From assembly GCA_022508985.1 (NCBI GenBank), contig JAFLUA010000007.1:45996-109995 (forward strand): DNA of 64,000 bases. The letters are read 5' to 3'. The notes under the pieces were generated by a model that was not told the origin of the DNA, made no database searches, and worked only from the letters and a program-made list of their open reading frames with translations. Positions within the stretch are counted from its first letter, which is position 1. Each line of letters starts with the position of its first letter. Positions 25,271 to 33,325 of this stretch are shown piece after piece. The position numbers were made by a program, and so were the translations under genes. This DNA comes from Muribaculaceae bacterium (GTDB lineage: Bacteria; Bacteroidota; Bacteroidia; Bacteroidales; Muribaculaceae).

Positions 25271-26179
25271 ATGAAAATCAAGACATTAACTTCAATGTTA
25301 TTTTTGATATTAATGGCTCTGTCTCTTGAAGCTCAAGAAGTATATGTGCCTAATATCAAAGGCGGAATAGACCCATTAACGAGAGCTGTGACAATGGGAA
25401 CTAAAACAGGCAATGGGATGTTAGCTCTTTATGGCAAGAAAATAACTTCAAGCCTTGTGTTAGATGGTAAGAGTTCTACAACATTTTTGCCGCGCACTTC
25501 AACAATGTTCTATGTATTTACGCCAAAAAATTTACCTGTTCAAGGCTGGAAATTAGTACCATTAAAATCTAAGAAAGATCATAGGGAGCTGCCGTTTATG
25601 AAAACGGGTGCTTATACAGGATCGAAGACCTCGCTTGACGACATTCAACTTCTTGTTACAAAGTTAACAGATGAAGTTTTTGAACTACGTCCAATTGGTG
25701 ATGTTAAAAATGGTGAGTATGCAATCGCATATATAGAAAATGGAGTCCCTACAATTATCTATGATTTTAGAGTCGAATCTAATATGCCGCCATACCCCTC
25801 GGTTAGTCATGATGTAGTATTAGCTGAGTTTGCTCCTTCGCCTTCGACGAATTCTTTAACAGATTCTGATGATTTTTCAAATGCGATTATACGATGGTAT
25901 TTTGATTCGGATCCTCGAGGTGCGAGAATATTCTATCGTGTGATTTCAAATGTGCCTTCTGAAGTAAAGAATACGAATGAGTCTTATCTTACTACGACCC
26001 CATTGGAAGAAACAAAAGCATTGTCAATACCGGGAATAACATATGAAAACTCAAATAATGTTGTTATAGAAATTAAAGTAAGTAAGCGAGGCTACGAAGA
26101 ACAAATTAAAAGATATAATGTTAGACAAGTCCTTGATCAACAAGAGATAAGTGGATTTTTTGAATTAGTTGAAAAATAA
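25271..26179 (+). CDS. Exported protein with C-terminal PEGA-like domain, paralogue 1
   Basis: A 302-residue protein with a Sec signal peptide (cleavage after about 21, ALSLEA). The N-terminal 170 residues are beta-rich and match no family I know. The C-terminal 100 residues (from about 205) share near-identical text with the next gene: RWYFDSDPRGARI, ETKALSI against ETKSFGI, RYNVRQ and DQQEISGFFELV. The segment SDPRGARIFYRV, followed by TTP and later KVSKRGYEEQIKRYNV, resembles a PEGA fold. Base composition is visibly more A/T-rich than in the core genes. It probably acts in the periplasm or at the surface; role unknown. Confidence 0.75.
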   Translation: MKIKTLTSMLFLILMALSLEAQEVYVPNIKGGIDPLTRAVTMGTKTGNGMLALYGKKITSSLVLDGKSSTTFLPRTSTMFYVFTPKNLPVQGWKLVPLKSKKDHRELPFMKTGAYTGSKTSLDDIQLLVTKLTDEVFELRPIGDVKNGEYAIAYIENGVPTIIYDFRVESNMPPYPSVSHDVVLAEFAPSPSTNSLTDSDDFSNAIIRWYFDSDPRGARIFYRVISNVPSEVKNTNESYLTTTPLEETKALSIPGITYENSNNVVIEIKVSKRGYEEQIKRYNVRQVLDQQEISGFFELVEK

Positions 26180-26193
26180 TAATAATTAACTTA

Positions 26194-26922
26194 ATGACAA
26201 TATCTATGTTTAAAAAAATCTTGGGGTTATTTTTAATCCTATCAATTTCATCAAATCTGAGTGCGAAAGACTTAGAAGCTACTCTTGTTTCTGACCCGGA
26301 AGGTGCTACGGTTTATCTAAATGGAATGATCGTTGCACAGACAACTCCCGCAATTATTAACTTAGATAAAAAGCATATCGAAAAGAATTTGGTATTGCGT
26401 TTTGACAAAGCCGGTTACGAAAGTAAAACGGTAATAACAAGTTTGAGCAAAAAAGACTTGAAAAAGGGCGCGATAATATATGCTAAAATGGATAAACTTC
26501 CGGATGCAGCTGCCGTAAAAGCAGAGAAAGTTTATAAAAATGATCCAACGATACCGCAAGGTCAAGCAAATGCACGAGTGAGTCGTGATAACCCTGGTGA
26601 TACCGAAATGGAACGTACAATAATCAGATGGTATTTTGACTCGGATCCTCGTGGTGCACGTATTTATTATCGTGTTATTTCAAACAATCCTGCTGAGGTA
26701 AAAAATACAAATGAAACCTATTTGACGACAACACCATATGAAGAAACTAAAAGCTTTGGAATACAGGGTCTTACATACGAAAATTCGCGTAATGTGACAG
26801 TCGAAATTAAAGTATCAAAGAAAGGCTATGCAGATCAAATTAAACGATATAATGTTAGACAAGCATTAGATCAACAGGAAATTAGTGGCTTCTTTGAACT
26901 TGTTCCTACTGATGCCGATTAA
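26194..26922 (+). CDS. Exported double PEGA-like protein, paralogue 2
   Basis: A 242-residue protein. The first ATG is at 26194, but Met5 (26206, MFKKILGLFLILSI) is an equally good start of the signal peptide. Residues 28-100 form a PEGA domain: TLVSDPEGATVYLNG, ATTP-like TTPAIINL and FDKAGYESKTV. The last 100 residues match the end of the preceding protein, including RWYFDSDPRGARI and DQQEISGFFELV. The 14-base gap suggests one transcript. PEGA domains occur in surface-associated and ligand-holding proteins; no partner is evident here. Confidence 0.78.
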   Translation: MTISMFKKILGLFLILSISSNLSAKDLEATLVSDPEGATVYLNGMIVAQTTPAIINLDKKHIEKNLVLRFDKAGYESKTVITSLSKKDLKKGAIIYAKMDKLPDAAAVKAEKVYKNDPTIPQGQANARVSRDNPGDTEMERTIIRWYFDSDPRGARIYYRVISNNPAEVKNTNETYLTTTPYEETKSFGIQGLTYENSRNVTVEIKVSKKGYADQIKRYNVRQALDQQEISGFFELVPTDAD

Positions 26923-26940
26923 AATTTAGTGACTATATAC

Positions 26941-26986
26941 AAAGAGGGTTTGCTTAATTGAAGTGAACCCTCTTTGGTCTTTTATT
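26941..26986 (+). terminator. Terminator of the PEGA pair
   Basis: AAAGAGGGTT (26941-26950) and AACCCTCTTT (26966-26975) are a perfect 10-bp inverted repeat, followed by TCTTTTATT. Confidence 0.85.
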
Positions 26987-27016
26987 CCCGTTATTTGAAA
27001 AATCGGGAGAAAAAGA

Positions 27017-27046
27017 TTGCCGAATAAAAAATAATATATAATTTTG
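27017..27046 (+). promoter_or_regulatory. Promoter of tRNA-Gly(CCC)
   Basis: TTG at 27017-27019, 19 bases, then TAATTTTG at 27039-27046, 10 bases ahead of the tRNA. Confidence 0.65.
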
Positions 27047-27056
27047 TATCGCAGAT

Positions 27057-27129
27057 GCGGCAGTAGCTCAGTTGGTAGAGCATCAGCTTCCCAAGCTGAG
27101 GGTCGCGAGTTCGAGCCTCGTTTGCCGCT
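27057..27129 (+). tRNA. tRNA-Gly (anticodon CCC)
   Basis: Acceptor GCGGCAG pairs with TTGCCGC (one G-T), with discriminator T. The anticodon loop TTCCCAA gives CCC, decoding GGG. The T-arm is GCGAG TTCGAGC CTCGT. CCA is not encoded. 73 bases. Confidence 0.95.
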
Positions 27130-27144
27130 CAAGTTTATAAGCGT

Positions 27145-27185
27145 AGAGGGTGTCTCAAAATTTTCGTTGAGACACCCTCTCGTTT
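27145..27185 (+). terminator. Terminator of tRNA-Gly(CCC)
   Basis: AGAGGGTGTCTCAA and TTGAGACACCCTCT give a perfect 14-bp stem with an 8-base loop, followed by a T-rich tail (CGTTTACTTTT). Confidence 0.8.
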
Positions 27186-27285
27186 ACTTTTAATTACAAA
27201 ATTTTTTGGAAGTAGAATACCAGAGCCGCGCTCTCGATGCCTTTAATATGTTTTGAAACGGATCAACATCAGTGGCTATTACCGG

Positions 27286-27708
27286 TTAACGAAGACGGTC
27301 GTAGCTGCGTAGCAAGTTGATATCTTTGCGTATAAAACGATAGGCCAGTGCAGCGCATAGAGCGGCAACAACGCATAGACTTAGACCGCCAAACCATATC
27401 GGAGTCGCGCCCGGAATAACAACGGCTATTATAATCGCGCCTATTATCAAGGCTGTGCAGAGAAGCACTAATGCCATCACGGTGATAGCCTTTTGTTGTT
27501 TAAGGTTTTTATATCGGCATAATGCAACCACGAGCAAGAGTGCTATCGCACTGCAAAGTATTAAGAGAACAGGCAGGCTATAGACGTAAATAGGCGTCGA
27601 TGAAACGCTATCGTTTGAGCATACCGATGCTAACGGGGTCGCGATAGAGAGACCCACAAGTATTATTGCTATAAAAAGCAAGAGGTTTTGCCAACGTTGT
27701 ATTACCAT
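27286..27708 (-). CDS. DUF4293 family membrane protein
   Basis: A 140-residue protein with four predicted membrane helices (about 7-24, 44-64, 76-97, 103-124). It starts MVIQRWQNLLLF and ends KDINLLRSYDRLR, the conserved ends of the Bacteroidetes DUF4293 family. Function unknown. It lies 53 bases after the TPR gene on the same strand and may share its transcript. Confidence 0.8.
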   Translation of the reverse strand: MVIQRWQNLLLFIAIILVGLSIATPLASVCSNDSVSSTPIYVYSLPVLLILCSAIALLLVVALCRYKNLKQQKAITVMALVLLCTALIIGAIIIAVVIPGATPIWFGGLSLCVVAALCAALAYRFIRKDINLLRSYDRLR

Positions 27709-27761
27709 AGATGAATTGATGTTTAAGAGTTAGGAGATGATAAATATTAAGAGCTTAAAAA

Positions 27762-29933
27762 TTATAGAATATTGCCGAAAACACTTCCGTTGCGACGATA
27801 TCGCAAAATATCGTTGATGAGGTTGAGCGACTCGACATTTTTTGCCCCCAGATCGGTAAATCCCGGGTCGATAAGTTCTTCGATGGGCTTGTCGATGTCG
27901 TCATCTTTGAGCGTTGCCTCAATGTCGGTTAAGGCCTCTTCACGACGTCCGGTAAGCCATTTCATAATTGCGAAACGGCGTTTTGTGCGTATAGAGTCGC
28001 TCGCTTTATTGAAGTATTCAAGAGCCGACGAGTATTCGCCTATAATTGTTGCCGCCCATGCCAAGTCGCCATTTACAGAATTGTCATTTTCGGGCAACAG
28101 ATATTCGATGTTAAGATACACCTCCATGGCATCGCCCCAGCGGTGTAATTTGCTGTAGCATACGGCTAAAATCTTCAAATAATCGATGTTATCGCACTGC
28201 TCCGATTCTATCGGCAACATAACATCGAGAGCCTCATCGGGTTGATTTATTGTTATTAGTGACCGTGCAAGCGATATTGTTGCAAAGTAGTCGCCGGGTT
28301 CCTCTCGCAATATGGAGCGATAGATGTCAATTGCACCTGAAATATCGCCCACAGTGTATAGCGAAGCAGCATATTTATACAGTTGTACTTTAGATAACCC
28401 TGTTACATAGCTCAAGAGACCATAAACACAAGCAGTATCAGTATAGCGCTTGGATTGGTATAATATATCGGCTATTTCGCAGTAGATATCAACGTTCATT
28501 ATCCCATGTAGAAACAATATAGGGGGAACTTCAGAAAATGGGCTATTTAGTTCGTTGCGGGCTTTGTATAGCTTGAAGAAACGATATAGATTCTTCATGT
28601 GGTTGTTAATCAACGTCACACGAGAAACTTCCGACGATTGCTTTATCATTTCTTGAGCCTCATCGGAGTTCATCATCATATAAATCTGATGAGACATAGA
28701 AGAAAACGCTGCCGAATTTACCTGCGACGGCGATTGAGCCATCGACAGAAGCAGTGCATACTTGTCGCTATCACACAAAGATGGCATCATGGCAATGGTA
28801 TCTGCCATAGCCGCGCCCTCGCTGTCGACAACTGTTGCCAAAGCGCTATGCGCTGTGTGGAAGGGCAAAAACCAATTGGGCATTGAATAGAAGAAATCGA
28901 AATGGCGCATCTTGCCGAGAGTCGACATAAATACATCTTCACCATTCTTCTGAGCTTCTACAAAGCGCTTTATAGAGTCGAAACCTTCACTGTTAATGTT
29001 GTCGGAAAGCCAATCAGAGTTTACCAAGTCGTCGATATTTTTCGGATCGATATTCCGTAATTTGTCCTTGAATTCACGTCCTATTTTTCTGAGATCCGGA
29101 TTAATGCCGCTGAAATAGTCGGGGGTACTATCAGTGGCAAGGGTGCGGCACCATTCGCGAGAAATGAGTGCGAAGTCATCGGGCTGAGCTTCAATCAGAC
29201 GCTTTACATACGAGTCACATTGTAGCTGTACTGATTGTTGCCAATTGTTGGCCGCGATAACAGTCCATATAGCTGCTAAGGTCGAAATCTTGGCTTCATC
29301 ATTTCGGTGTGCCTGTAAAAGTATTTCGAAATAATTGTCGATAGGATATTTCAACAAAGCGAGCCCTATGGCATTTATCCATAGTGCGCGATCGTATACA
29401 GGCACAGCCTCATCGCTAATCATGGCCGCTATGAGTTTTGCAGTATCGTCTGTTACGGGATATTCAATCCAAAGGCGATTGAAAATATCATTAGAAATGC
29501 GTTCTATTGTGGCTCGTTGCTTGGTATCGGTCAACACTAAGGTGTCGGTCTTGAGCCTATCTTGTTCTGCGATGTAATCGCTAATAAGTGATTCAAGTGT
29601 TTCCTCAGGGCGCAAGGCTGCATATCGGAGCAGACCGCCGAATATGGTGCTGCCAGTTTCGGCCTCGATGGCAATTTCGATACGATGCAGAAGATCGTCT
29701 ATTTGTTTTATTATGCCGTTGAGAGTCTCCGACAAATTTGACACTTCGTTGTCGGATGCTATGAATCGGAGCATATAGAAGTATTGAGCCTCAATGGCAT
29801 CTACTTCTTTAGCAAATTGAGGCTTCTGCGTCACAATCTTTCGCAGGAGTTGAAAAGCCCGATTAAAAGTTTTGCTGTTGAGCAACCGGCGAATCTCAGC
29901 TATGGTTTGTGTAATATTTGTTGCTACGTCCAT
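27762..29933 (-). CDS. Large TPR-repeat protein, function unknown
   Basis: A 723-residue protein without a signal peptide. The first 450 residues are helical and not assignable. From about 500 on there are tetratricopeptide-type repeats, for example YKYAASLYTVGDISGAIDIY, SLARSLITINQPDEALDVM and AVCYSKLHRWGDAMEVYLNI. Such repeats bind other proteins, so a cytoplasmic scaffold role is likely. It overlaps the upstream membrane-protein gene by 10 bases, suggesting the two are made together. Confidence 0.75.
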   Translation of the reverse strand: MDVATNITQTIAEIRRLLNSKTFNRAFQLLRKIVTQKPQFAKEVDAIEAQYFYMLRFIASDNEVSNLSETLNGIIKQIDDLLHRIEIAIEAETGSTIFGGLLRYAALRPEETLESLISDYIAEQDRLKTDTLVLTDTKQRATIERISNDIFNRLWIEYPVTDDTAKLIAAMISDEAVPVYDRALWINAIGLALLKYPIDNYFEILLQAHRNDEAKISTLAAIWTVIAANNWQQSVQLQCDSYVKRLIEAQPDDFALISREWCRTLATDSTPDYFSGINPDLRKIGREFKDKLRNIDPKNIDDLVNSDWLSDNINSEGFDSIKRFVEAQKNGEDVFMSTLGKMRHFDFFYSMPNWFLPFHTAHSALATVVDSEGAAMADTIAMMPSLCDSDKYALLLSMAQSPSQVNSAAFSSMSHQIYMMMNSDEAQEMIKQSSEVSRVTLINNHMKNLYRFFKLYKARNELNSPFSEVPPILFLHGIMNVDIYCEIADILYQSKRYTDTACVYGLLSYVTGLSKVQLYKYAASLYTVGDISGAIDIYRSILREEPGDYFATISLARSLITINQPDEALDVMLPIESEQCDNIDYLKILAVCYSKLHRWGDAMEVYLNIEYLLPENDNSVNGDLAWAATIIGEYSSALEYFNKASDSIRTKRRFAIMKWLTGRREEALTDIEATLKDDDIDKPIEELIDPGFTDLGAKNVESLNLINDILRYRRNGSVFGNIL

Positions 29934-30418
29934 TCTTTGTTAATAATACTCTCGGGTATATATTGCTCGGGAATAAGTAAAAAACGAATGCCAAGAATAT
30001 GCGTCGAGGGGATAAACATCCAATATTTATTGCTATGTTTTATATTCTTAATCTCGGCGTAGTTTATATTTATAGATTTTATCGGCTCGTAAGGTGCGTC
30101 GCTATTGGCATCGAAAGGGTAAAAATCGATAGTAAAATTGTCTTCATAGAACAACCATATTTGCGGCCGTGAAAGCCATTGCATCGATAAGCGGCCAACG
30201 ATGGCTATCCATACAAAAGACATTAGGAGCGGATACACCACAAAAGATGTCATCAATGCAAGATACCAGTAACGACTGTCGTAGCATCCTGATACTCCCA
30301 ATGCCAATACAATGAGTGCTAAGACCCACCATAGTTTAGATAAATACTGCAGCGCTTCGGCTTTTGCATATTCCGAAGCGCCGACAGTGAATTGTGGTGT
30401 TTTTACTAATGTCATCAA
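29924..30418 (-). CDS. Two-helix membrane protein, function unknown
   Basis: A 164-residue protein with two adjacent membrane helices (about 30-48 and 53-75) and a soluble C-terminal domain of beta character. The layout (two helices, then a PH-like domain) recalls YcxB-like proteins, but the match is not strong enough to name. It sits between a peptidase gene (4-base overlap) and the TPR gene (10-base overlap), and thus looks like the middle gene of a three-gene unit. Confidence 0.7.
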   Translation of the reverse strand: MMTLVKTPQFTVGASEYAKAEALQYLSKLWWVLALIVLALGVSGCYDSRYWYLALMTSFVVYPLLMSFVWIAIVGRLSMQWLSRPQIWLFYEDNFTIDFYPFDANSDAPYEPIKSININYAEIKNIKHSNKYWMFIPSTHILGIRFLLIPEQYIPESIINKEWT

Positions 30419-32550
30419 TTTTTTGAAAGCGGTGCCACCTTCGTTTCTGGCGCTTTGCGGATACCATCACGGATAAGAAGAGCATCGATGGTAGGATCTT
30501 GTCCGCGGAAACGGCGGTAAAGCTCGGCCGGATTCTCTGTGCCGCCACGTGTGAGGATGTTTAGGCGGAAGCTATCGGCTGTTTCCTTGTCGAAAATGCC
30601 TTTTTCTTTGAAGAGCGCAAAGGCATCGGCATCAAGCACTTCGGCCCATTTGTAGCTGTAATAGCCGGCAGCGTAACCTCCAGAGAATATGTGGTTGAAT
30701 TGCGGTGATGTAACAGCGCTTTCAGGTTCATTTTCAAATACTTTAACTTCTTTAGTCGCTTCACGCTCAAATGCGGCTGCATCGTCGACCGGTGAAGTGA
30801 TTGTGTGCCACGCCATGTCGATGTAGCCAAATCGCAATTGGCGGATACAAGCATAGGCTGCTCCATATTGGCTCGATGCAACGAGGCGTTCTACAAGTTC
30901 GGCAGGTATTGCTTCGCCTGTTTTGTAATGGCGAGCAAAGCCATCGAGAAATTCTTTTTCGGTGAGGTAGTTTTCGTTAAACTGTGAAGGAAGTTCAACG
31001 AAATCGCGATATACCGATGTTCCCGACAGTGATTTATATTTTGTGTCGGCAAGCAGGCCATGGAGAGAGTGGCCGAATTCATGGAGGAATGTTTCAACTT
31101 CGTAGGGCGTTAACAGCGACGGCGTGTCGGCTGTAGGTTTTGTGAAGTTCATTACAATTGAAACGTGAGGACGAGAATTCTCACCTGTTTCGGTAATATA
31201 CTGCTCTTTGAAATTTGTCATCCAAGCCCCGGGACGCTTTGATGCGCGCGGGAAGAAGTCGGTGTATAAAACGCCGATGTAGCGTCCGTTGGCATCACTC
31301 ACTTCATAGGCCTTAACATCGGGGTGATACACTTCGATATTTTCATTAAGTTTGAATTGCAAACCATAAAGTTTAGTGGCAAGCCCGAAGACGCCGTCGA
31401 TCACCTTGTCAAGCTCGAAATATGGGCGGAGAGCCTCTTCGTCAAACGAATATTTTGCGGCTTTAAGTTTGTTGGAATAGTATGAATAGTCCCACGGACA
31501 AATCTCTACCGGCTTGCCTTCAATTTGGCTTGCAAACTCGGTGAGTTCTTTCATTTCGGCGTGCAATGCCGGTAGATATGCTTCACGCAGACGGTCGAGC
31601 AAATCATAAACGGCTTCAGGCGTTTGGGCCATCGTGTGGCGTAATGAGTGCTGAGCGTATGTTTCGCTGCCGAGTAATTTGGCAATTTCGAGACGTATTT
31701 CAGATATACGTTTTATGTTTTCAATATTAGAGAATTCGCCGGCAGTGTTGCGCGAATTGTACAATGTGTACATTTTTTCGCGAAGGTCGCGACGCGAAGA
31801 ATATTTCAAGAAAGCGATATACACAGGCTGGTCGAGTGTGAAGAGGTACTCTCCATCATGCCCTTTTTCTTTGGCAGCTTCGGCAGCCGCTGTCACAGTG
31901 CTTTCGGGGAGCCCATCGAGGTCGTTAGAAGTTAAATAAACTTCGTAAGTGTTAAGTTCTTTGAGAACATTTTGGCCGAAGGCCGTAGTCAAAGCAGACA
32001 ATTCGGCTGACAACTTGCGATATTGTTCTCTGTCGTCACCTTGCAAGTTCGCCCCGGAATGAGCAAATGAATCGTATGTTTTTTGCAACAATTGTTTATC
32101 TTCAGTATCGAGGTTAAACAATTCGCGGTCGTCATACACTTGTTTTACGCGTTGCCATAGCGCTTCGTTGAGAATAATAGAGGTAGAGTAGTCGCTTAAT
32201 TTCGCCGATGCTTCCATGGCAATATCCATCATTGTTGCATTGGAATTTGCTTCCAGGAGATTGTAGAATAAATTTAACACACGGTCGAGATCGGCGCCCG
32301 AACGCTCTAATGCCACTATAGTGTTTTCAAAGTCGGGGCGTGAACGCTGATTTGTAATGGCATCGATTTCTTGTTTTGCCAGTTCTATGCCACGGTCGAT
32401 TGCCGGCATCCACATCGAATCGTCGAATTGAGTGAATGGAGCTGTGCCGTGCACCGTGTTAAAGTCGTTATAAAGGGGATTTTCTGCTTGTTTCATACAG
32501 GATGTCAGAAGTGTAACTATAGACAAAGCTGAAATAAAAAATTTTTTCAT
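30415..32550 (-). CDS. dcp: M3-family peptidyl-dipeptidase lipoprotein
   Basis: A 711-residue zinc metallopeptidase of the thimet/Dcp family. It cleaves short peptides, probably releasing C-terminal dipeptides. The zinc site is FLHEFGHSLHG at about residue 490, with the family's E further on. A lipoprotein signal (VTLLTSC, Cys at about 18) places it in the periplasm, unlike the cytoplasmic E. coli Dcp. The length is normal. A TAGTTTTG element (minus, plus-strand 32577-32584) lies about 25 bases before the start, without a clear -33 partner. Confidence 0.92.
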   Translation of the reverse strand: MKKFFISALSIVTLLTSCMKQAENPLYNDFNTVHGTAPFTQFDDSMWMPAIDRGIELAKQEIDAITNQRSRPDFENTIVALERSGADLDRVLNLFYNLLEANSNATMMDIAMEASAKLSDYSTSIILNEALWQRVKQVYDDRELFNLDTEDKQLLQKTYDSFAHSGANLQGDDREQYRKLSAELSALTTAFGQNVLKELNTYEVYLTSNDLDGLPESTVTAAAEAAKEKGHDGEYLFTLDQPVYIAFLKYSSRRDLREKMYTLYNSRNTAGEFSNIENIKRISEIRLEIAKLLGSETYAQHSLRHTMAQTPEAVYDLLDRLREAYLPALHAEMKELTEFASQIEGKPVEICPWDYSYYSNKLKAAKYSFDEEALRPYFELDKVIDGVFGLATKLYGLQFKLNENIEVYHPDVKAYEVSDANGRYIGVLYTDFFPRASKRPGAWMTNFKEQYITETGENSRPHVSIVMNFTKPTADTPSLLTPYEVETFLHEFGHSLHGLLADTKYKSLSGTSVYRDFVELPSQFNENYLTEKEFLDGFARHYKTGEAIPAELVERLVASSQYGAAYACIRQLRFGYIDMAWHTITSPVDDAAAFEREATKEVKVFENEPESAVTSPQFNHIFSGGYAAGYYSYKWAEVLDADAFALFKEKGIFDKETADSFRLNILTRGGTENPAELYRRFRGQDPTIDALLIRDGIRKAPETKVAPLSKN

Positions 32551-32670
32551 TTTGCGTTATTATTTGATTTATGATACAAAACTACAAAAAACGTGCCATA
32601 ATTTGCCGTAGTGTATGCGTTAAAATATGTTTAACTATTGCGGCGGCCTATTCGCAAAGAAATAACTCTG

Positions 32671-32701
32671 TTGCGTATTCAACTATTATTGGCTATTTTT
32701 G
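32671..32701 (+). promoter_or_regulatory. Promoter of ruvA-sprA
   Basis: TTG at 32671-32673, 20 bases, then TATTTTTG at 32694-32701; the ruvA ATG follows 24 bases on. Confidence 0.6.
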
Positions 32702-32724
32702 CAATATAAATAAGGAAGATAGAA

Positions 32725-33309
32725 ATGATAGAATATGTAAAAGGCGTACTTGCGTCGTTAACCCCTACATCGGCTACGATAGAAACTGCCGGAGGCGTTG
32801 CTTATTTATTGAATATCACATTGCCGACATATAGTGCTCTTGAGGGGCTGCACGATACGAAATTATTTGTGCACGAATCGATAAGAGAAGATGCATGGGT
32901 GTTGTATGGCTTCTCCGACGAACGCGAACGCGAGCTTTTTCGTTCGCTTATCGGTGTGTCGGGCGTCGGCGCTGCAACGGCCGTGATAATATTGTCGTCG
33001 TTGCAAGGCGATGAACTGGCTGCCGTTATATCGGGCGGTGATGTAAAACGACTAAAAGCCATTAAGGGAATAGGGGCAAAAACAGCTGAAAGAATAATTG
33101 TTGACCTGCGCGATAAAATAAAAGTGAGTGCAGATACGTTATTTACACAGACACCAATGCGCAGCGATGCTTTCGAAGAGGCTCTTGCGGCTCTTCTTAT
33201 GCTCGGTTTTGATAAAAAACACAGCGAAAAAGCCCTCGAGTCGCTCTTTAGCGCCGATCCGGCTATAAAAGTTGAAACAGCTATCAAGAAAGCACTGTCG
33301 ATGATGTAG
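32725..33309 (+). CDS. ruvA: Holliday junction branch-migration protein RuvA
   Basis: A 194-residue junction-binding protein that works with RuvB. It has an N-terminal OB fold (MIEYVKGVLASLTPT), two helix-hairpin-helix motifs (LIGVSGVGAATAVIIL and IKGIGAKTAERIIVDL), and a C-terminal RuvB-binding domain (AFEEALAALLMLGF). The length is normal. It lies 16 bases before sprA; a ruvA-sprA neighbourhood recurs in Bacteroidetes. Confidence 0.96.
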   Translation: MIEYVKGVLASLTPTSATIETAGGVAYLLNITLPTYSALEGLHDTKLFVHESIREDAWVLYGFSDERERELFRSLIGVSGVGAATAVIILSSLQGDELAAVISGGDVKRLKAIKGIGAKTAERIIVDLRDKIKVSADTLFTQTPMRSDAFEEALAALLMLGFDKKHSEKALESLFSADPAIKVETAIKKALSMM

Positions 33310-33325
33310 TGGCGTCGACTGCTGA

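Noticed and set aside
27145..27180. The 14-bp perfect hairpin as a REP-type repeat
   Set aside because: It directly follows a tRNA gene and has a T-rich tail; no second copy was noticed in the window.
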